NCBI RefSeq assembly: GCF_030503435.1
Contig: NZ_JAUKPO010000039.1
Coordinates: 1-62,390 of the forward strand
Direction of reading: 5' to 3'
From: Rhodocytophaga aerolata
GTDB lineage: Bacteria > Bacteroidota > Bacteroidia > Cytophagales > 172606-1
DNA length: 62,390 nucleotides
Each line of letters starts with the position of its first letter. The stretch's first letter is position 1. The notes below the pieces were generated by a model, which saw only the letters and a program-made list of their open reading frames with translations, did no database searches and had not been told where the DNA came from. A program made the translations under genes and the position numbers. Below, one piece after another: positions 27,058 through 36,042 of this stretch.

Positions 27058-27098
27058 GAATAAAGTAAAATAAGGATTGATTAGTTATAATTTTGCAA

Positions 27099-27114
27099 AA
27101 CAAATCTTTTGCCA
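27099..27114 (-). promoter_or_regulatory. Sigma-54-like promoter candidate for the padR-permease operon
   Basis: Read on the minus strand the sequence is TGGCAAAAGATTTGTT. The GG of TGGCA and the TTG block have the -24/-12 spacing of sigma-54 promoters, but the -12 GC is GT here, so the match is partial. A start of transcription near 27088 would place the palindromes at about -90 to -126. Confidence 0.3.
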
Positions 27115-27177
27115 GAGAATAAAACTGCTTCAAAGCCCTAAAATGGAGGTTTTTGCCGGATGTACATCATGGAAGGG

Positions 27178-27214
27178 TGTCCATAAATGAACACTTTTTG
27201 TCCGTTAATGGACA
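27178..27214. promoter_or_regulatory. Two tandem 16-bp palindromic operator-like sites
   Basis: Site 1 TGTCCATAAATGAACA (27178-27193) and site 2 TGTCCGTTAATGGACA (27199-27214) share the half-site TGTCC(A/G)TT and start 21 bp apart, two turns of the helix. They lie 121-157 bp upstream of the padR start. This is the geometry of paired dimer sites for a transcription factor or sigma-54 enhancer-binding protein. Confidence 0.6.
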
Positions 27215-27374
27215 GCCATGCTCACCATTCACATTCAGTAGCCATACCTGCCACGAGTGCTATGCGTAGTAAGTAAGGTGTGCTGATCAATATTTGTAAG
27301 CTACAACTGACTTTTACGCAACTACCTTGGAATACTATTTATAGCTTTCACATTGAATGATTGCCCATGCAGAA

Positions 27375-27402
27375 ACCTGTTAGTTTTGAAAACCTAACAG
27401 GT
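27375..27402. repeat. Inverted repeat, candidate dispersed intergenic element
   Basis: 9-bp arms ACCTGTTAG (27375-27383) and CTAACAGGT (27394-27402). The half-sequence CCTAACAGGT occurs again near 62217. It could also act as a hairpin terminator of the 27508-28167 gene. Confidence 0.4.
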
Positions 27403-27507
27403 GCACGCTTTAATGTTAGGCAATTAGTTGCTGAAAGAATGATAAGAGTAGTTGATTAGAACTGCTAAACCTAAAGACTATAAAATTTTAAACACACGTT
27501 CATGTAG

Positions 27508-28167
27508 TTACTGTTCTTGGGCGGAAGCAGTGTGTCCCGATGGCTTTTTTGTAAACTCCAGCAATATAGCTCCGGCGGTAGTGAGTAAAACAAATGTGCC
27601 TGCCCAGAAGTATGTTTGCTGAAAGTCAAGATAATACCAAATTGCTAAATGAAGGATAGTTAACAAAGTAATTAAAGCAAAAGCTTTTTTTCTGGACGAT
27701 TTTAACTCCCGGAAATCAGTAGCCAGGGGATTTTGAAGGGCAATCTGCTCTTTTATGGCTTGTTCTACCTCCATCAATAATTCGTCATCATAAGCTAACA
27801 CTACCGCTTTCTTGCCATCGTATTGAAGCGTCAGGTTGCGCGTACCGCTGCCGGAAGAGAATATATCAAACCTGTACCATTGTATGCTTTTCCAGGTGAT
27901 TTTTTGGTAGCCAGGCAAGTGTATTCCCTGATCATCCAGGAGAATGGTCACTTTTTTTCTGTGAAAAAGTAAGAAAGAAGCTGATAGAAAGCTCAGGCTA
28001 AAACCGGATAGGAGAAGGATTCTTGCCAGAAGTGACAATGTCTGCGGAAAGGAGAATCCATTCATCACAAATTCGATGAAAAAGGCTAGCCCAATTAAAA
28101 AGATGCCCACTACGCCTGATTTCTGGATAATTTTGCTGGGCACCTTAAGGGGATATATTTTCTGCAT
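27508..28167 (-). CDS. Hypothetical membrane protein with two pairs of helices
   Basis: About 219 aa. Hydrophobic helices lie at about 17-37 and 45-65, followed by a soluble domain (about 70-140; VTILLDDQGIHLPGYQKITWKSIQWYRFD) whose strand pattern resembles bacterial PH-like domains, then two more helices (about 165-182 and 188-205). No known function. The ATG at 28167 (MQKIYPLKV...) is chosen, since it places the protein start just before the first helix and leaves about 100 bp for divergent promoters with the DoxX gene; the frame stays open to 28263. Confidence 0.7.
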   Translation of the reverse strand: MQKIYPLKVPSKIIQKSGVVGIFLIGLAFFIEFVMNGFSFPQTLSLLARILLLSGFSLSFLSASFLLFHRKKVTILLDDQGIHLPGYQKITWKSIQWYRFDIFSSGSGTRNLTLQYDGKKAVVLAYDDELLMEVEQAIKEQIALQNPLATDFRELKSSRKKAFALITLLTILHLAIWYYLDFQQTYFWAGTFVLLTTAGAILLEFTKKPSGHTASAQEQ

Positions 28168-28269
28168 ATTATCGTTGTCGTAAACCGGCAGACCTATAGT
28201 AATATACAAGAAATTCTTTATCTTGGACATACCTCTCCAAGGATTTTGCAACAAATTAACCAATGATGG

Positions 28270-28713
28270 ATGAATAGCTTACACAAAGCCGGCCTACATA
28301 TAGGCCAGTGGCTCGATGCGCATAAGGATATAGGTATTTTGTTGTTACGGCTATTTATTGGTGTGCGGTTAGTATATGGTGTGGCCGATAATGTGCTAAG
28401 CTGGCAGCATATGGTGCTTTTCGAAAACTTTCTCCGGCAACAGGGCTTTCCATTTCCTCTCCTTAGCGCCATTGTCTCAGTTTATGCCCAGCTGATTGGC
28501 GGCTTGCTAATCATCACCGGATTGTATATACGCCTGGCTTCAGTGGTACTTAGTATCAATTTTATGGTGGCTCTCCTGATGGTTCACCGGCAAGATACAT
28601 TTGAGGCAATGACACCAGCATTGGCGATGTTGGTTGGTAGCCTGGTTTGCTTATTTTATGGATCTGGAAAGTACTCTTTATCACCTAAAAAGGAACCTGA
28701 GAATGCAGGCTAG
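28270..28713 (+). CDS. DoxX family membrane protein
   Basis: 147 aa, four transmembrane helices (about 20-40, 66-84, 88-104, 112-128). The features LLLRLFIGVRLVYGV in helix 1 and 'FLRQQGFPFPLLSAIVSVYAQLIGGLLIITG' in the middle are typical of DoxX proteins. These small membrane proteins take part in redox or thiol homeostasis in some bacteria; the substrate is not known. It is a single gene, divergent from the PH-like membrane protein gene. A second DoxX gene is at 60947. Confidence 0.87.
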   Translation: MNSLHKAGLHIGQWLDAHKDIGILLLRLFIGVRLVYGVADNVLSWQHMVLFENFLRQQGFPFPLLSAIVSVYAQLIGGLLIITGLYIRLASVVLSINFMVALLMVHRQDTFEAMTPALAMLVGSLVCLFYGSGKYSLSPKKEPENAG

Positions 28714-28990
28714 CAGGCATCAAACTACTTAATCTCCGATAAGAAATTAGCATTTATTGGTAAAGAGAGGTATAAATAGTGCGCTGGTTGATGCGGATCA
28801 AGTTTATTCCCAGGCATTCTAAAACTGGTTATAGATTACAGAAAATGGCCTCCACAAAGCCAGTAGCTACATACTAATTGCCAAACACTTGGCGTTATAG
28901 TGCAAACAACATCCTTAATACTTTCTTTCTTTATTGCATACAGGTTTACAGATTTATTCATAAAAACTATTCCATTAATTTATCCTGGTT

Positions 28991-30175
28991 ATGAAAGCTG
29001 TACGCCTGTTGCTTGGGTTAGTGGTACCTGTTGTTAGCAGTTTTGTTGCCTGCCAGAGAGAACAGCAGGTAACGCCCGAAGTAGTTACTCCCAAAGATTG
29101 TTTAATTACTGCCTCTTCCCGCAATGGCCAGATCCTTGAGGGAGAATATATTGTCACGTATAAAGACGCTGAGCAAAATACATCCCTCGCCACCGGACGC
29201 ATGGCCGCTGTCAGTGCTACGTTGCTGGCCAGACACCACATAGACGAAACGGCCATAAAAGCCACTTTTTCCGGAGCCGGCAGTGGATTTGTTGCCAGGT
29301 TAAGCAAAGAAGAAGCCGGCCTGCTGCAAGAAGATGAATCTGTGGAGTTAGTAGAGCCTGACCGGATTTTATCGATGTGTACCTGCCTGGAAGTAGCCGA
29401 GCCCCGTAATCTTACCTGGAGTATCCGCAAAACCGGTTATGGCAATGGTACCAACTTTGCAGAAAAAACTGCCTGGATCATAGATACTGGTGTGGATTTA
29501 GATCATCCAGACCTATCTGTAGACCTGCAGCGGAGCCGCTCTTTTATTAGCGGGCAAACCTCTGCCGATGATGAAAACGGGCATGGTACGCATGTAGCAG
29601 GTATTATTGGGGCACTCAACAACCGGGTTGGCCTGCTTGGCGTAGCTTCCGGGGCCCGGATTGTCTCGCTCAAAGTATTGGACCAGATAGGCGAAGGGCG
29701 GCTTTCCAGCACTATTGCCGCCGTGGCTTATATTAATACGAATGGCAAAGCAGGAGATGTGGTGAATTTGAGTTTAGGAGGCGAAGGTACTTCCCCAACA
29801 CTTGACCGGGAAATCCGAACAGCGGCTGATAAAGGCATCTTATTTGCCATTGCTGCCGGAAACGACGGAAAACCAGCCCGCGACTTTTCTCCGGGGAGGG
29901 TAAATCATCCTAATGTATTCACCGTGTCTGCGGTAGATAGTACAGATGCTTTCGCCAGCTTTTCTAATTACGGAAACGATGTAGTGGACGTAGCGGCCTA
30001 CGGCGTGCGGGTACCTTCTACCTACCGCAACGGACGCTATGCCGTATTGTCTGGTACCTCTATGGCTGCACCACATGTGGCCGGCTTGCTTTTAATCCGG
30101 GGAAAAAATATTCCAACGCGGGGCTTTGCCCGTAACGATCCGGATGGACAGGCAGATCCCATAGCCAGAGAATAA
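28991..30175 (+). CDS. S8 family subtilisin-like serine protease lipoprotein
   Basis: 394 aa. A lipoprotein signal has its lipobox cysteine at C21. A propeptide/inhibitor I9 region (about 50-125; EYIVTYKD) precedes the peptidase S8 domain with the catalytic triad D165 (AWIIDTGVDLDHPD), H198 (NGHGTHVAG) and S357 (SGTSMAAPHVAG), and oxyanion N291. The catalytic domain ends soon after the serine, and the last 25 residues are polar. It probably cleaves proteins at the cell envelope. It is a single gene. Confidence 0.92.
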   Translation: MKAVRLLLGLVVPVVSSFVACQREQQVTPEVVTPKDCLITASSRNGQILEGEYIVTYKDAEQNTSLATGRMAAVSATLLARHHIDETAIKATFSGAGSGFVARLSKEEAGLLQEDESVELVEPDRILSMCTCLEVAEPRNLTWSIRKTGYGNGTNFAEKTAWIIDTGVDLDHPDLSVDLQRSRSFISGQTSADDENGHGTHVAGIIGALNNRVGLLGVASGARIVSLKVLDQIGEGRLSSTIAAVAYINTNGKAGDVVNLSLGGEGTSPTLDREIRTAADKGILFAIAAGNDGKPARDFSPGRVNHPNVFTVSAVDSTDAFASFSNYGNDVVDVAAYGVRVPSTYRNGRYAVLSGTSMAAPHVAGLLLIRGKNIPTRGFARNDPDGQADPIARE

Positions 30176-30468
30176 GTAGGAGATATATGTGTACAATTCC
30201 GGAATTAGCTCCCTTTCTACAAGAAAAATAATGACCTGTGCCGACTTGATATAGCCGCTAAGTAGCTCAGGCCCATCTATAGTTATTTGCTTCTTATACA
30301 AAACAAGAAGAGGGGGCTTTCGGATGCCTCCCATAGTAATTACCGGAGAAACACTGGGGTTTCATTTGCAGGAAAGTGTTTGCAGGAAAATGAAGAAGAC
30401 TTAGCGCTTTGTTGTATATTGTGCCATTGTACCTGAGTAAATAGTTCGTATTATTCCAAAACTACCCT

Positions 30469-31044
30469 ATGAAAACCGAAAAAGAGAAAATGCTGGATGG
30501 AGAGCTCTACGATCCATTAGACAAACAACTAGTTGATGAACGGCTCCGCACCAGGTTGCTGATAAAAGAATTAAACGATACCAGGGAAGATCAGCCGGAA
30601 GAACGTGGCCGTATCTTAAAAGAATTGATCCCTAATGCCGGACCTGGGCTGTGGATTCAACCTCCTTTTTACTGTGATTACGGGAGCTATATGATTGTAG
30701 GAGAAAAAGTATTTTTTAACTTCAACTGTGTGGTGCTGGATGTAACCTATGTAAAAATTGGCAGCCGAACCATGTTTGGGCCTAATGTGCAAATTTATAC
30801 AGCTACTCATCCAATGGATCACAAAGAAAGGTCTTCGGGAGTAGAATATGCCAAGCCGATCAGTATTGGGGAAGATGTGTGGATAGGTGGGAGTGCTGTT
30901 ATTTGCCCGGGCGTTAGCATTGGCGACCGTACAATTATTGGTGCCGGAAGTGTAGTTACCAAAGATATTCCTGCTGATGTATTTGCTGCCGGTAACCCCT
31001 GCCGGGTTATCCGCTCATTAGACACCACAGATGCAAAAAATTAA
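30469..31044 (+). CDS. maa: Maltose/galactoside O-acetyltransferase-like enzyme
   Basis: 191 aa. The N-terminal Mac domain (about 5-60; EKMLDGELYDPLDKQLVDER) precedes a left-handed beta-helix of hexapeptide repeats (about 70-185), with the catalytic histidine likely in YTATHPMDH (H at about 115) and the loop VSIGDRTIIGAGSVV. This matches the sugar O-acetyltransferase group (Maa/LacA), which transfers acetyl from acetyl-CoA to a sugar. It overlaps the next gene by 14 bp, so the two are co-transcribed. The exact acceptor is unknown. Confidence 0.88.
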   Translation: MKTEKEKMLDGELYDPLDKQLVDERLRTRLLIKELNDTREDQPEERGRILKELIPNAGPGLWIQPPFYCDYGSYMIVGEKVFFNFNCVVLDVTYVKIGSRTMFGPNVQIYTATHPMDHKERSSGVEYAKPISIGEDVWIGGSAVICPGVSIGDRTIIGAGSVVTKDIPADVFAAGNPCRVIRSLDTTDAKN

Positions 31045-31861
31045 AATTTTTCTACTGGTACTGATGATAAGCTGTACCCGCAATCCAAAACAAGATTTTG
31101 TATTTGAAAAAATTGAATGTAGCCCGAGTGAAATGCCAGAATATGATGGGGAGGTGGTTACCCTTCTTGATAATCAAACAGGCAAACCTTTGCGAGATAC
31201 ATTAGTAGAGCGGGTAGTTAAAACAAGAACCATTTTTAAGCCTTGTAGAGAATACATATACCTGGCTACCTACAAAGATTCACTAAACAGGCCAATCTCC
31301 AGTAGCAAAGTCTGGATGATGGCTACAGGTACTAGATGGGAGGGGCAAAAAGCAAAGCAAGATGAAATTATTGTACAATATGAATTTGATGATACGCAGC
31401 TACAACAGATCAAAAAGTATTTTGTGAACAGGCTGTTACTTGGTAATCCATGGCAAGTCAAACAAAAAGAAGGAATAGTAGAAAATGTGAAAGGTGTATG
31501 GATGCATCCGTTCAGATCCAATCAATACAACTTTACGGAGGTGGCGCCTTTTCCGGAAGTAAAATTTCCCTTACAGATCGGCAAAACCTGGACTTCTCAA
31601 CTGAGCATAGGGCCGGGATGGGGTGACTGGTCTACTACATCCATTCACAATGAATACAAAGTAACAGAATTAACAGAAATAAAGACACCATATAAAGAGT
31701 TTAAAAAATGCTGGAAGGTATATGCTACATCATCGGCTAATTTTGGTGAATCTATACATGAATTTTGGTTTGATGAAGCTTACGGATTTATTAAGATGCA
31801 TTATACCAATTACCAGGCTCAAACATTAACTTTTGAGTTACTGGATGTAATGGATAAATAA
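31031..31861 (+). CDS. Hypothetical lipoprotein
   Basis: 276 aa with a short signal and lipobox cysteine (LMISC at about 15). The mature part is beta-rich and aromatic, with a 'KTWTSQLSIGPGWGDWS' stretch, and ends in a C-terminal strand pattern. I do not recognise the family. It overlaps the acetyltransferase gene by 14 bp. The pairing suggests a shared operon but not a clear role. Confidence 0.7.
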   Translation: MQKIKIFLLVLMISCTRNPKQDFVFEKIECSPSEMPEYDGEVVTLLDNQTGKPLRDTLVERVVKTRTIFKPCREYIYLATYKDSLNRPISSSKVWMMATGTRWEGQKAKQDEIIVQYEFDDTQLQQIKKYFVNRLLLGNPWQVKQKEGIVENVKGVWMHPFRSNQYNFTEVAPFPEVKFPLQIGKTWTSQLSIGPGWGDWSTTSIHNEYKVTELTEIKTPYKEFKKCWKVYATSSANFGESIHEFWFDEAYGFIKMHYTNYQAQTLTFELLDVMDK

Positions 31862-32079
31862 GAACTGTACTTAATAGTACCTCTGGTCAGTGATCCGCCG
31901 ATGCACAAAGTTAGTGCGTTGAGTAATGCCTCAGCATAGGTATGCTCCGATTAGTGGCCAGCCAATAATTCTATTCATTTGGTGCGTATCATTTCTACAA
32001 TCGTGGTTTTACCAATGAGTAACAACTGAGGCTGCTAGCCAACCATGGTATAAAAATTGTGAGAGCCTACTTTTAAGAT

Positions 32080-32517
32080 TTGCAAGTGATCCAGGAAAAA
32101 CAAGGCTTTATTAGTCTACACACCTTTCATTCAACAGCCCAGCATACCTATTTGACTATAGGTGTTGATGAAACTATACCCTGTGTGGTAGATGTGTGGA
32201 CAGGCCCTTTTGGCAGCCAGGCAAACTTCAGAAGTGGTGTTGAGAAAGTAGTAGAAGTATTAATCGAAAAAAAATACAGCAAATGGCTGGCAGATTTACG
32301 CAACATGGAAGGTTCCTGGGATAGCTCCAAAGAATGGATGCTGAAAGTACTCATGCCAAAAGCCATAAAAGCTGGCTTAACAGCAGAGGCTATTGTCTTG
32401 CCCAAAGACGTATTTGCCAGGCTTTCTACCCAGGATACCATTGTTAAGCTTCATACTTATCAGCTTAGGCAGTTTGATGACTGGCAAGAAGCCAGAGAGT
32501 GGTTGAAAAAACAATAA
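32080..32517 (+). CDS. STAS/SpoIIAA-like hypothetical protein
   Basis: 145 aa. Alternating strands and helices (PCVVDVWTGPFGSQANFRSGVEKVVEVLI...KYSKWLADLRNME) resemble the SpoIIAA-like fold of small cytosolic proteins. No catalytic residues are seen. The start is unusual: no in-frame ATG precedes the folded region, so translation must begin at TTG 32080 or GTG 32086. I list 32080. Single gene of unknown function. Confidence 0.65.
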   Translation: MQVIQEKQGFISLHTFHSTAQHTYLTIGVDETIPCVVDVWTGPFGSQANFRSGVEKVVEVLIEKKYSKWLADLRNMEGSWDSSKEWMLKVLMPKAIKAGLTAEAIVLPKDVFARLSTQDTIVKLHTYQLRQFDDWQEAREWLKKQ

Positions 32518-32604
32518 GTGACCTTTTTTTGCTAATGCTTCAAGCGTCTTGTACAGAGCAACAGAAGGCATACGTATGAATAAAACCGTACGGAAGGCAT
32601 CTGT

Positions 32605-32850
32605 TCAGGAGTGTAAATAAAGTTTATCTAACGAGGTTAATTGCCGGATGGCTCTTTTTATTTCCCGCTTCTGCTTAATTTGGAAGTACATCCGTTTGAA
32701 GGGGTTCTTTTCGTTCTTAAGCAACTCACAGTATTTTAGGTTAATTTCATCTCTTATTTTTTTCACTTGCTGCGCGTATTCTTTGGTGTCTGTGATGCGT
32801 TGGGGGCCATCAAAAACAATCCGGTCTACTTGGCTTTTGTCCTTTTTCAT
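32605..32850 (-). CDS. Small basic hypothetical protein
   Basis: 81 aa. Very rich in lysine and arginine and helical (KEYAQQVKKIRDEINLKYCE, then KQKREIKRAIRQLTSLDK), probably a cytosolic helical protein. No family recognised. It is convergent with the STAS-like gene and separated by 105 bp from the propeller gene. Confidence 0.6.
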   Translation of the reverse strand: MKKDKSQVDRIVFDGPQRITDTKEYAQQVKKIRDEINLKYCELLKNEKNPFKRMYFQIKQKREIKRAIRQLTSLDKLYLHS

Positions 32851-32955
32851 ACTTCTGTTCTATCAAAATATTTATCAGGTACCTGCAAACTGATTTGTTT
32901 TGTTCTTTGCCCGCATCACAAAGCTACGGGCAAAGATTTCTATAAAGAATACTGG

Positions 32956-34026
32956 TTACACCTGTACCCGTTCCAGCTTGATGGGATAAGTTTTCTTGGC
33001 ATTCCACTGGCATACATAAATGTTTTTATCTTCATCCAGGCATACATCGTGGCAATGCATAAACAGGTTTTCTTTCTGTACCATCAGTTGTAATTCTCCA
33101 TTTACGTACACCGGCTTTGTGCCTCCGGGATTGGAGATTACTTTGTTATTTTTATCCAGAATGGTTACAAAGCCGGAATTTGGCGTCTGGTTCAGGTATT
33201 TTAACCGTGACCAGCAAACACCTGCATACAGATTTTCTCCATTGATAACTGGCCGGCAGACAAAAGCCCCAGGCAGAAAAATGGTAGAAAGGTATTTGCC
33301 ATCCAGCGAAAACCGCTTAAAAGAGTTATGTACACGGGAGGTACACAGCAAGGTAGGATTGTTTTTATCCCGGTTGTCTATACACACGCCGTGAGCGGTT
33401 TGAAACTGCCCATCTTCATCGCCCTGACCACCAAAATGCCGGATATAGTTTCCTTTGGCATCATACTGGATAATGTATTGCGAACCATAGCCATCGGCCA
33501 CGTAAATATCTCCGTTGGGGCCAACAGCGGTTTCGGTGGGTTTGTAGGGAGCTTCTTTCTTATAAATGCCCAGTTCATGAGGCGTTTTAAGAGTCATCAA
33601 TACTTTTCCATCTACAGTAGTTTTGTCTACCCGGCCAATATTGGGGTCACTGATAAACAGCATATCTTCACTGCCTTCTTTGGCAAGACTCAAGCCATGT
33701 CCGCCTGGATAATCACTGCCCCAGGTTTTTAGCAGTTTACCGGATTTATCATAGATGATGATATTGTTTTTGGGCTCATCGGTTACCATAATCAGCCTGC
33801 CTTTGGAATCCAGTACCATTTCATGGCAGTTATTGATAGGGGTTTTGGCCGGATCTAAATTTCCCCATTCTTTATTGACGCGGTAGGTAAAGCCATTGTG
33901 TCCGAGTACCTGATCGGCTAAGGCAGGTTTGCCTTTATGTATGAAAAAATTGAAGTCCGGTGCAAATAAAGCACCTCCTGCCAAGGCAAAAGATCCTTTG
34001 AGAAATTCACGGCGAGCGGTATTCAT
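32956..34026 (-). CDS. Exported six-bladed beta-propeller (NHL-type) protein
   Basis: 356 aa with a twin-arginine-type signal (ARREFLKGSFALAGGALFA). The mature part has repeated NHL/SMP-30-like blades, for example GPNGDIYVADGYGSQYIIQYDAKGNY. In Bacteroidota such propellers often sit near sugar dehydrogenases and twin-arginine oxidoreductases, as here. The function is not fixed by sequence; it may bind or hydrolyse a small ligand in the periplasm. The gene is followed by a 34124-34179 hairpin region belonging to the next upstream gene. Confidence 0.82.
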   Translation of the reverse strand: MNTARREFLKGSFALAGGALFAPDFNFFIHKGKPALADQVLGHNGFTYRVNKEWGNLDPAKTPINNCHEMVLDSKGRLIMVTDEPKNNIIIYDKSGKLLKTWGSDYPGGHGLSLAKEGSEDMLFISDPNIGRVDKTTVDGKVLMTLKTPHELGIYKKEAPYKPTETAVGPNGDIYVADGYGSQYIIQYDAKGNYIRHFGGQGDEDGQFQTAHGVCIDNRDKNNPTLLCTSRVHNSFKRFSLDGKYLSTIFLPGAFVCRPVINGENLYAGVCWSRLKYLNQTPNSGFVTILDKNNKVISNPGGTKPVYVNGELQLMVQKENLFMHCHDVCLDEDKNIYVCQWNAKKTYPIKLERVQV

Positions 34027-34123
34027 AGGTATAAGGGGTATAGGGGTGGATGTGTGTTAATTAACTGACGATATCCAGCAGGCGGCTGGTTGTAGGTTTA
34101 ATAAGTGCTGGCAGGAAATATTA

Positions 34124-34179
34124 AAAATGGAACAAGGAAAGCAGAATAGGTAGTTTTTCTACTCATACGTTCCTTGTTC
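34124..34179 (-). terminator. Terminator of the 34264-35730 oxidoreductase gene
   Basis: 10-bp arms GAACAAGGAA (34130-34139) and TTCCTTGTTC (34170-34179). Read on the minus strand the stem is followed by an ATTTTTAA run. The loop is long (about 30 nt). Confidence 0.6.
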
Positions 34180-34263
34180 AGTAGCTTATCTTATAGAACT
34201 TATCTGGTGTACGTAGGCAGTTTGCCTGCAGTGATAAACTACGCTAGGTTCCTGCTGGCTTTG

Positions 34264-35730
34264 TTATACTTGCCAGCCTTTTCTGTAGGTTCTGCCGACA
34301 AACTGGTTGGCTTCTTCAAAGTTGGTGATTTTCATGTTTTCGCCATCCCATAATAACTTTTTACGGCCATAAAATTCTTTTTGTCCTTTTGCATTGTCTC
34401 TGCGCAGCATATAACTCCGGATAGCCAGATTACCCATCAGCACGGTTTCGGTCATTGGGCCGGCGTAATCAAACGAAGAAGTTAAGGCTTTGTGCTCCGG
34501 ACTGTTAAACCCAGCTTTGCAGGCATCTACCCATTTGCGCTGATGTCCGTATTCGGGTTCTGTTGTATCTGGTGTTTCCGGGCCAAATTCTGTAGTGCCG
34601 TCACTCAGATAAAGCTTTGGCATCATAGGAGAACTATCGTTAATATTGGTAGAAATAATGCCTTTTTCTCCAATAATCAGCACGCCGTTAGCACTTTGGG
34701 CGCCCCCAATATCATGGTCTGCCGGAATAATTTCCGGGTGGGACGGCCGGATACCTCCGTCGCTCCAGGTCATTTCAATAGGCGATTTACTCTTATCGGT
34801 TGCACCAAAATGTAAGGTAATGAACGAAGAGGCCGGACATCCTTCCGGATTGTAATCGGCTGTCCACATCTGGCTGTACACAGAGCCTACACTACATTCT
34901 GCATCCGTGGGGTATTTCAGGCCAAGGGTACGGAAAGGAATGTCTATTAAGTGGCAACCTACATCACCTAAGGCACCAGTTCCGTAGTTCCACCATCCGC
35001 GCCAGTTAAAAGGGTGTAAATTAGGTGTATAGGGCATATATTCGGCAGGGCCTAACCACAGATCCCAGTTTAAATCTTTAGGTTTCTTGGTTTCGTCCGG
35101 TTTCGGCATGGCATAGCCTTGTGGCCACACCGGGCGGTTGGTCCATATCTGAACTTTAGATATTTTTCCCAGTGATCCGGAATCTACCCATTTCTGCACC
35201 ATGCCCAGCAATGGATTGGAAGCTCCCTGGTTACCCATTTGGGTAACTACTTTATTTTTTCTGGCCATTTCGGTAAGCAGCCTGGCTTCCCGGATATTGT
35301 GGGTCATGGGTTTTTGTACGTATACATGCTTACCTCTTTCCATCGCAAAAGCAGCTGCCGGTCCATGTACGTGGTCGGGGGTAGAAATGGTAATGGCATC
35401 AATATCTTTTTGTTTTTCAATCATCTCCCGGTAATCGGCATACAATTTTGCTTTCGGAAATTCTTTAACAGAGGCAGAAGCAGAGCCGGAAAAATCTACA
35501 TCGCAGAGGGCTACTACCCGTTCACGGCCTTTAACGGATGCATTGCGTATATCGCTGGCTCCTTTGCCACCTGCACCAATGGCCGCCAAATTTAGCTGAT
35601 CGCTGGGAGCCGTATACCCTACACCTCCCAACACGTGCCTGGGCACGATAAAAAAGGAAGAAGCAACAGCTCCGTATTTAATAAATGTTCTACGGGATGT
35701 GGTGGATGGCCCGTTTTTTTGTTCACTCAT
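34264..35730 (-). CDS. Twin-arginine Gfo/Idh/MocA family oxidoreductase
   Basis: 488 aa. A twin-arginine-type signal (TSRRTFIKYGAVASSF) is followed by a Rossmann NAD(P)-binding domain with AAIGAGGKGA and the conserved substrate motif VYVQKPMTHN (Lys-Pro), then the GFO-IDH-MocA C-terminal domain. Secreted members of this family in Bacteroidota take part in glycoside oxidation, including 3-keto-sugar formation. Length (488 aa) fits the extended secreted subgroup. It is a single transcription unit with its own terminator. Confidence 0.9.
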   Translation of the reverse strand: MSEQKNGPSTTSRRTFIKYGAVASSFFIVPRHVLGGVGYTAPSDQLNLAAIGAGGKGASDIRNASVKGRERVVALCDVDFSGSASASVKEFPKAKLYADYREMIEKQKDIDAITISTPDHVHGPAAAFAMERGKHVYVQKPMTHNIREARLLTEMARKNKVVTQMGNQGASNPLLGMVQKWVDSGSLGKISKVQIWTNRPVWPQGYAMPKPDETKKPKDLNWDLWLGPAEYMPYTPNLHPFNWRGWWNYGTGALGDVGCHLIDIPFRTLGLKYPTDAECSVGSVYSQMWTADYNPEGCPASSFITLHFGATDKSKSPIEMTWSDGGIRPSHPEIIPADHDIGGAQSANGVLIIGEKGIISTNINDSSPMMPKLYLSDGTTEFGPETPDTTEPEYGHQRKWVDACKAGFNSPEHKALTSSFDYAGPMTETVLMGNLAIRSYMLRRDNAKGQKEFYGRKKLLWDGENMKITNFEEANQFVGRTYRKGWQV

Positions 35731-36042
35731 AAGGATGGACTAGTTAAGTTTATGTTTACAATACTAATAAGCACCTTGGCAACAACTTGTACTTAGCCTG
35801 TAGGCGGGACTCAAAAAATCCGTACAAGTACCTGCGGCAAGCAGCTATACAAGCCTGGCTAATAAATTTCTTAAATTAAAGAAAAAGAAAGGAAACTCAG
35901 ACAGAATACGAGAAAAAATATAGAATTAATTGTATCCTTTTAAGGTATCAGGTAAGTAGCTGTACAACAGAAGAGATATTCATTTATAAATTTACCATGG
36001 TTTGCTTCCATTTTGGCTTGCTTCTCATTGGATAAAGCAAAC
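35731..36042. other. Intergenic region upstream of the oxidoreductase gene
   Basis: 312 bp, AT-rich toward 35880-35960. No small gene or strong hairpin was found. The promoter of the oxidoreductase at 35730 is likely near its start. Confidence 0.4.

Larger units (their letters stand above)
27058..27507. other. Regulatory intergenic region upstream of padR-permease
   Basis: 450 bp without a gene. It holds a sigma-54-like promoter candidate (27099-27114, minus strand), two tandem 16-bp palindromes (27178-27214) and an inverted repeat (27375-27402) that may be a dispersed element or a terminator. Confidence 0.5.
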
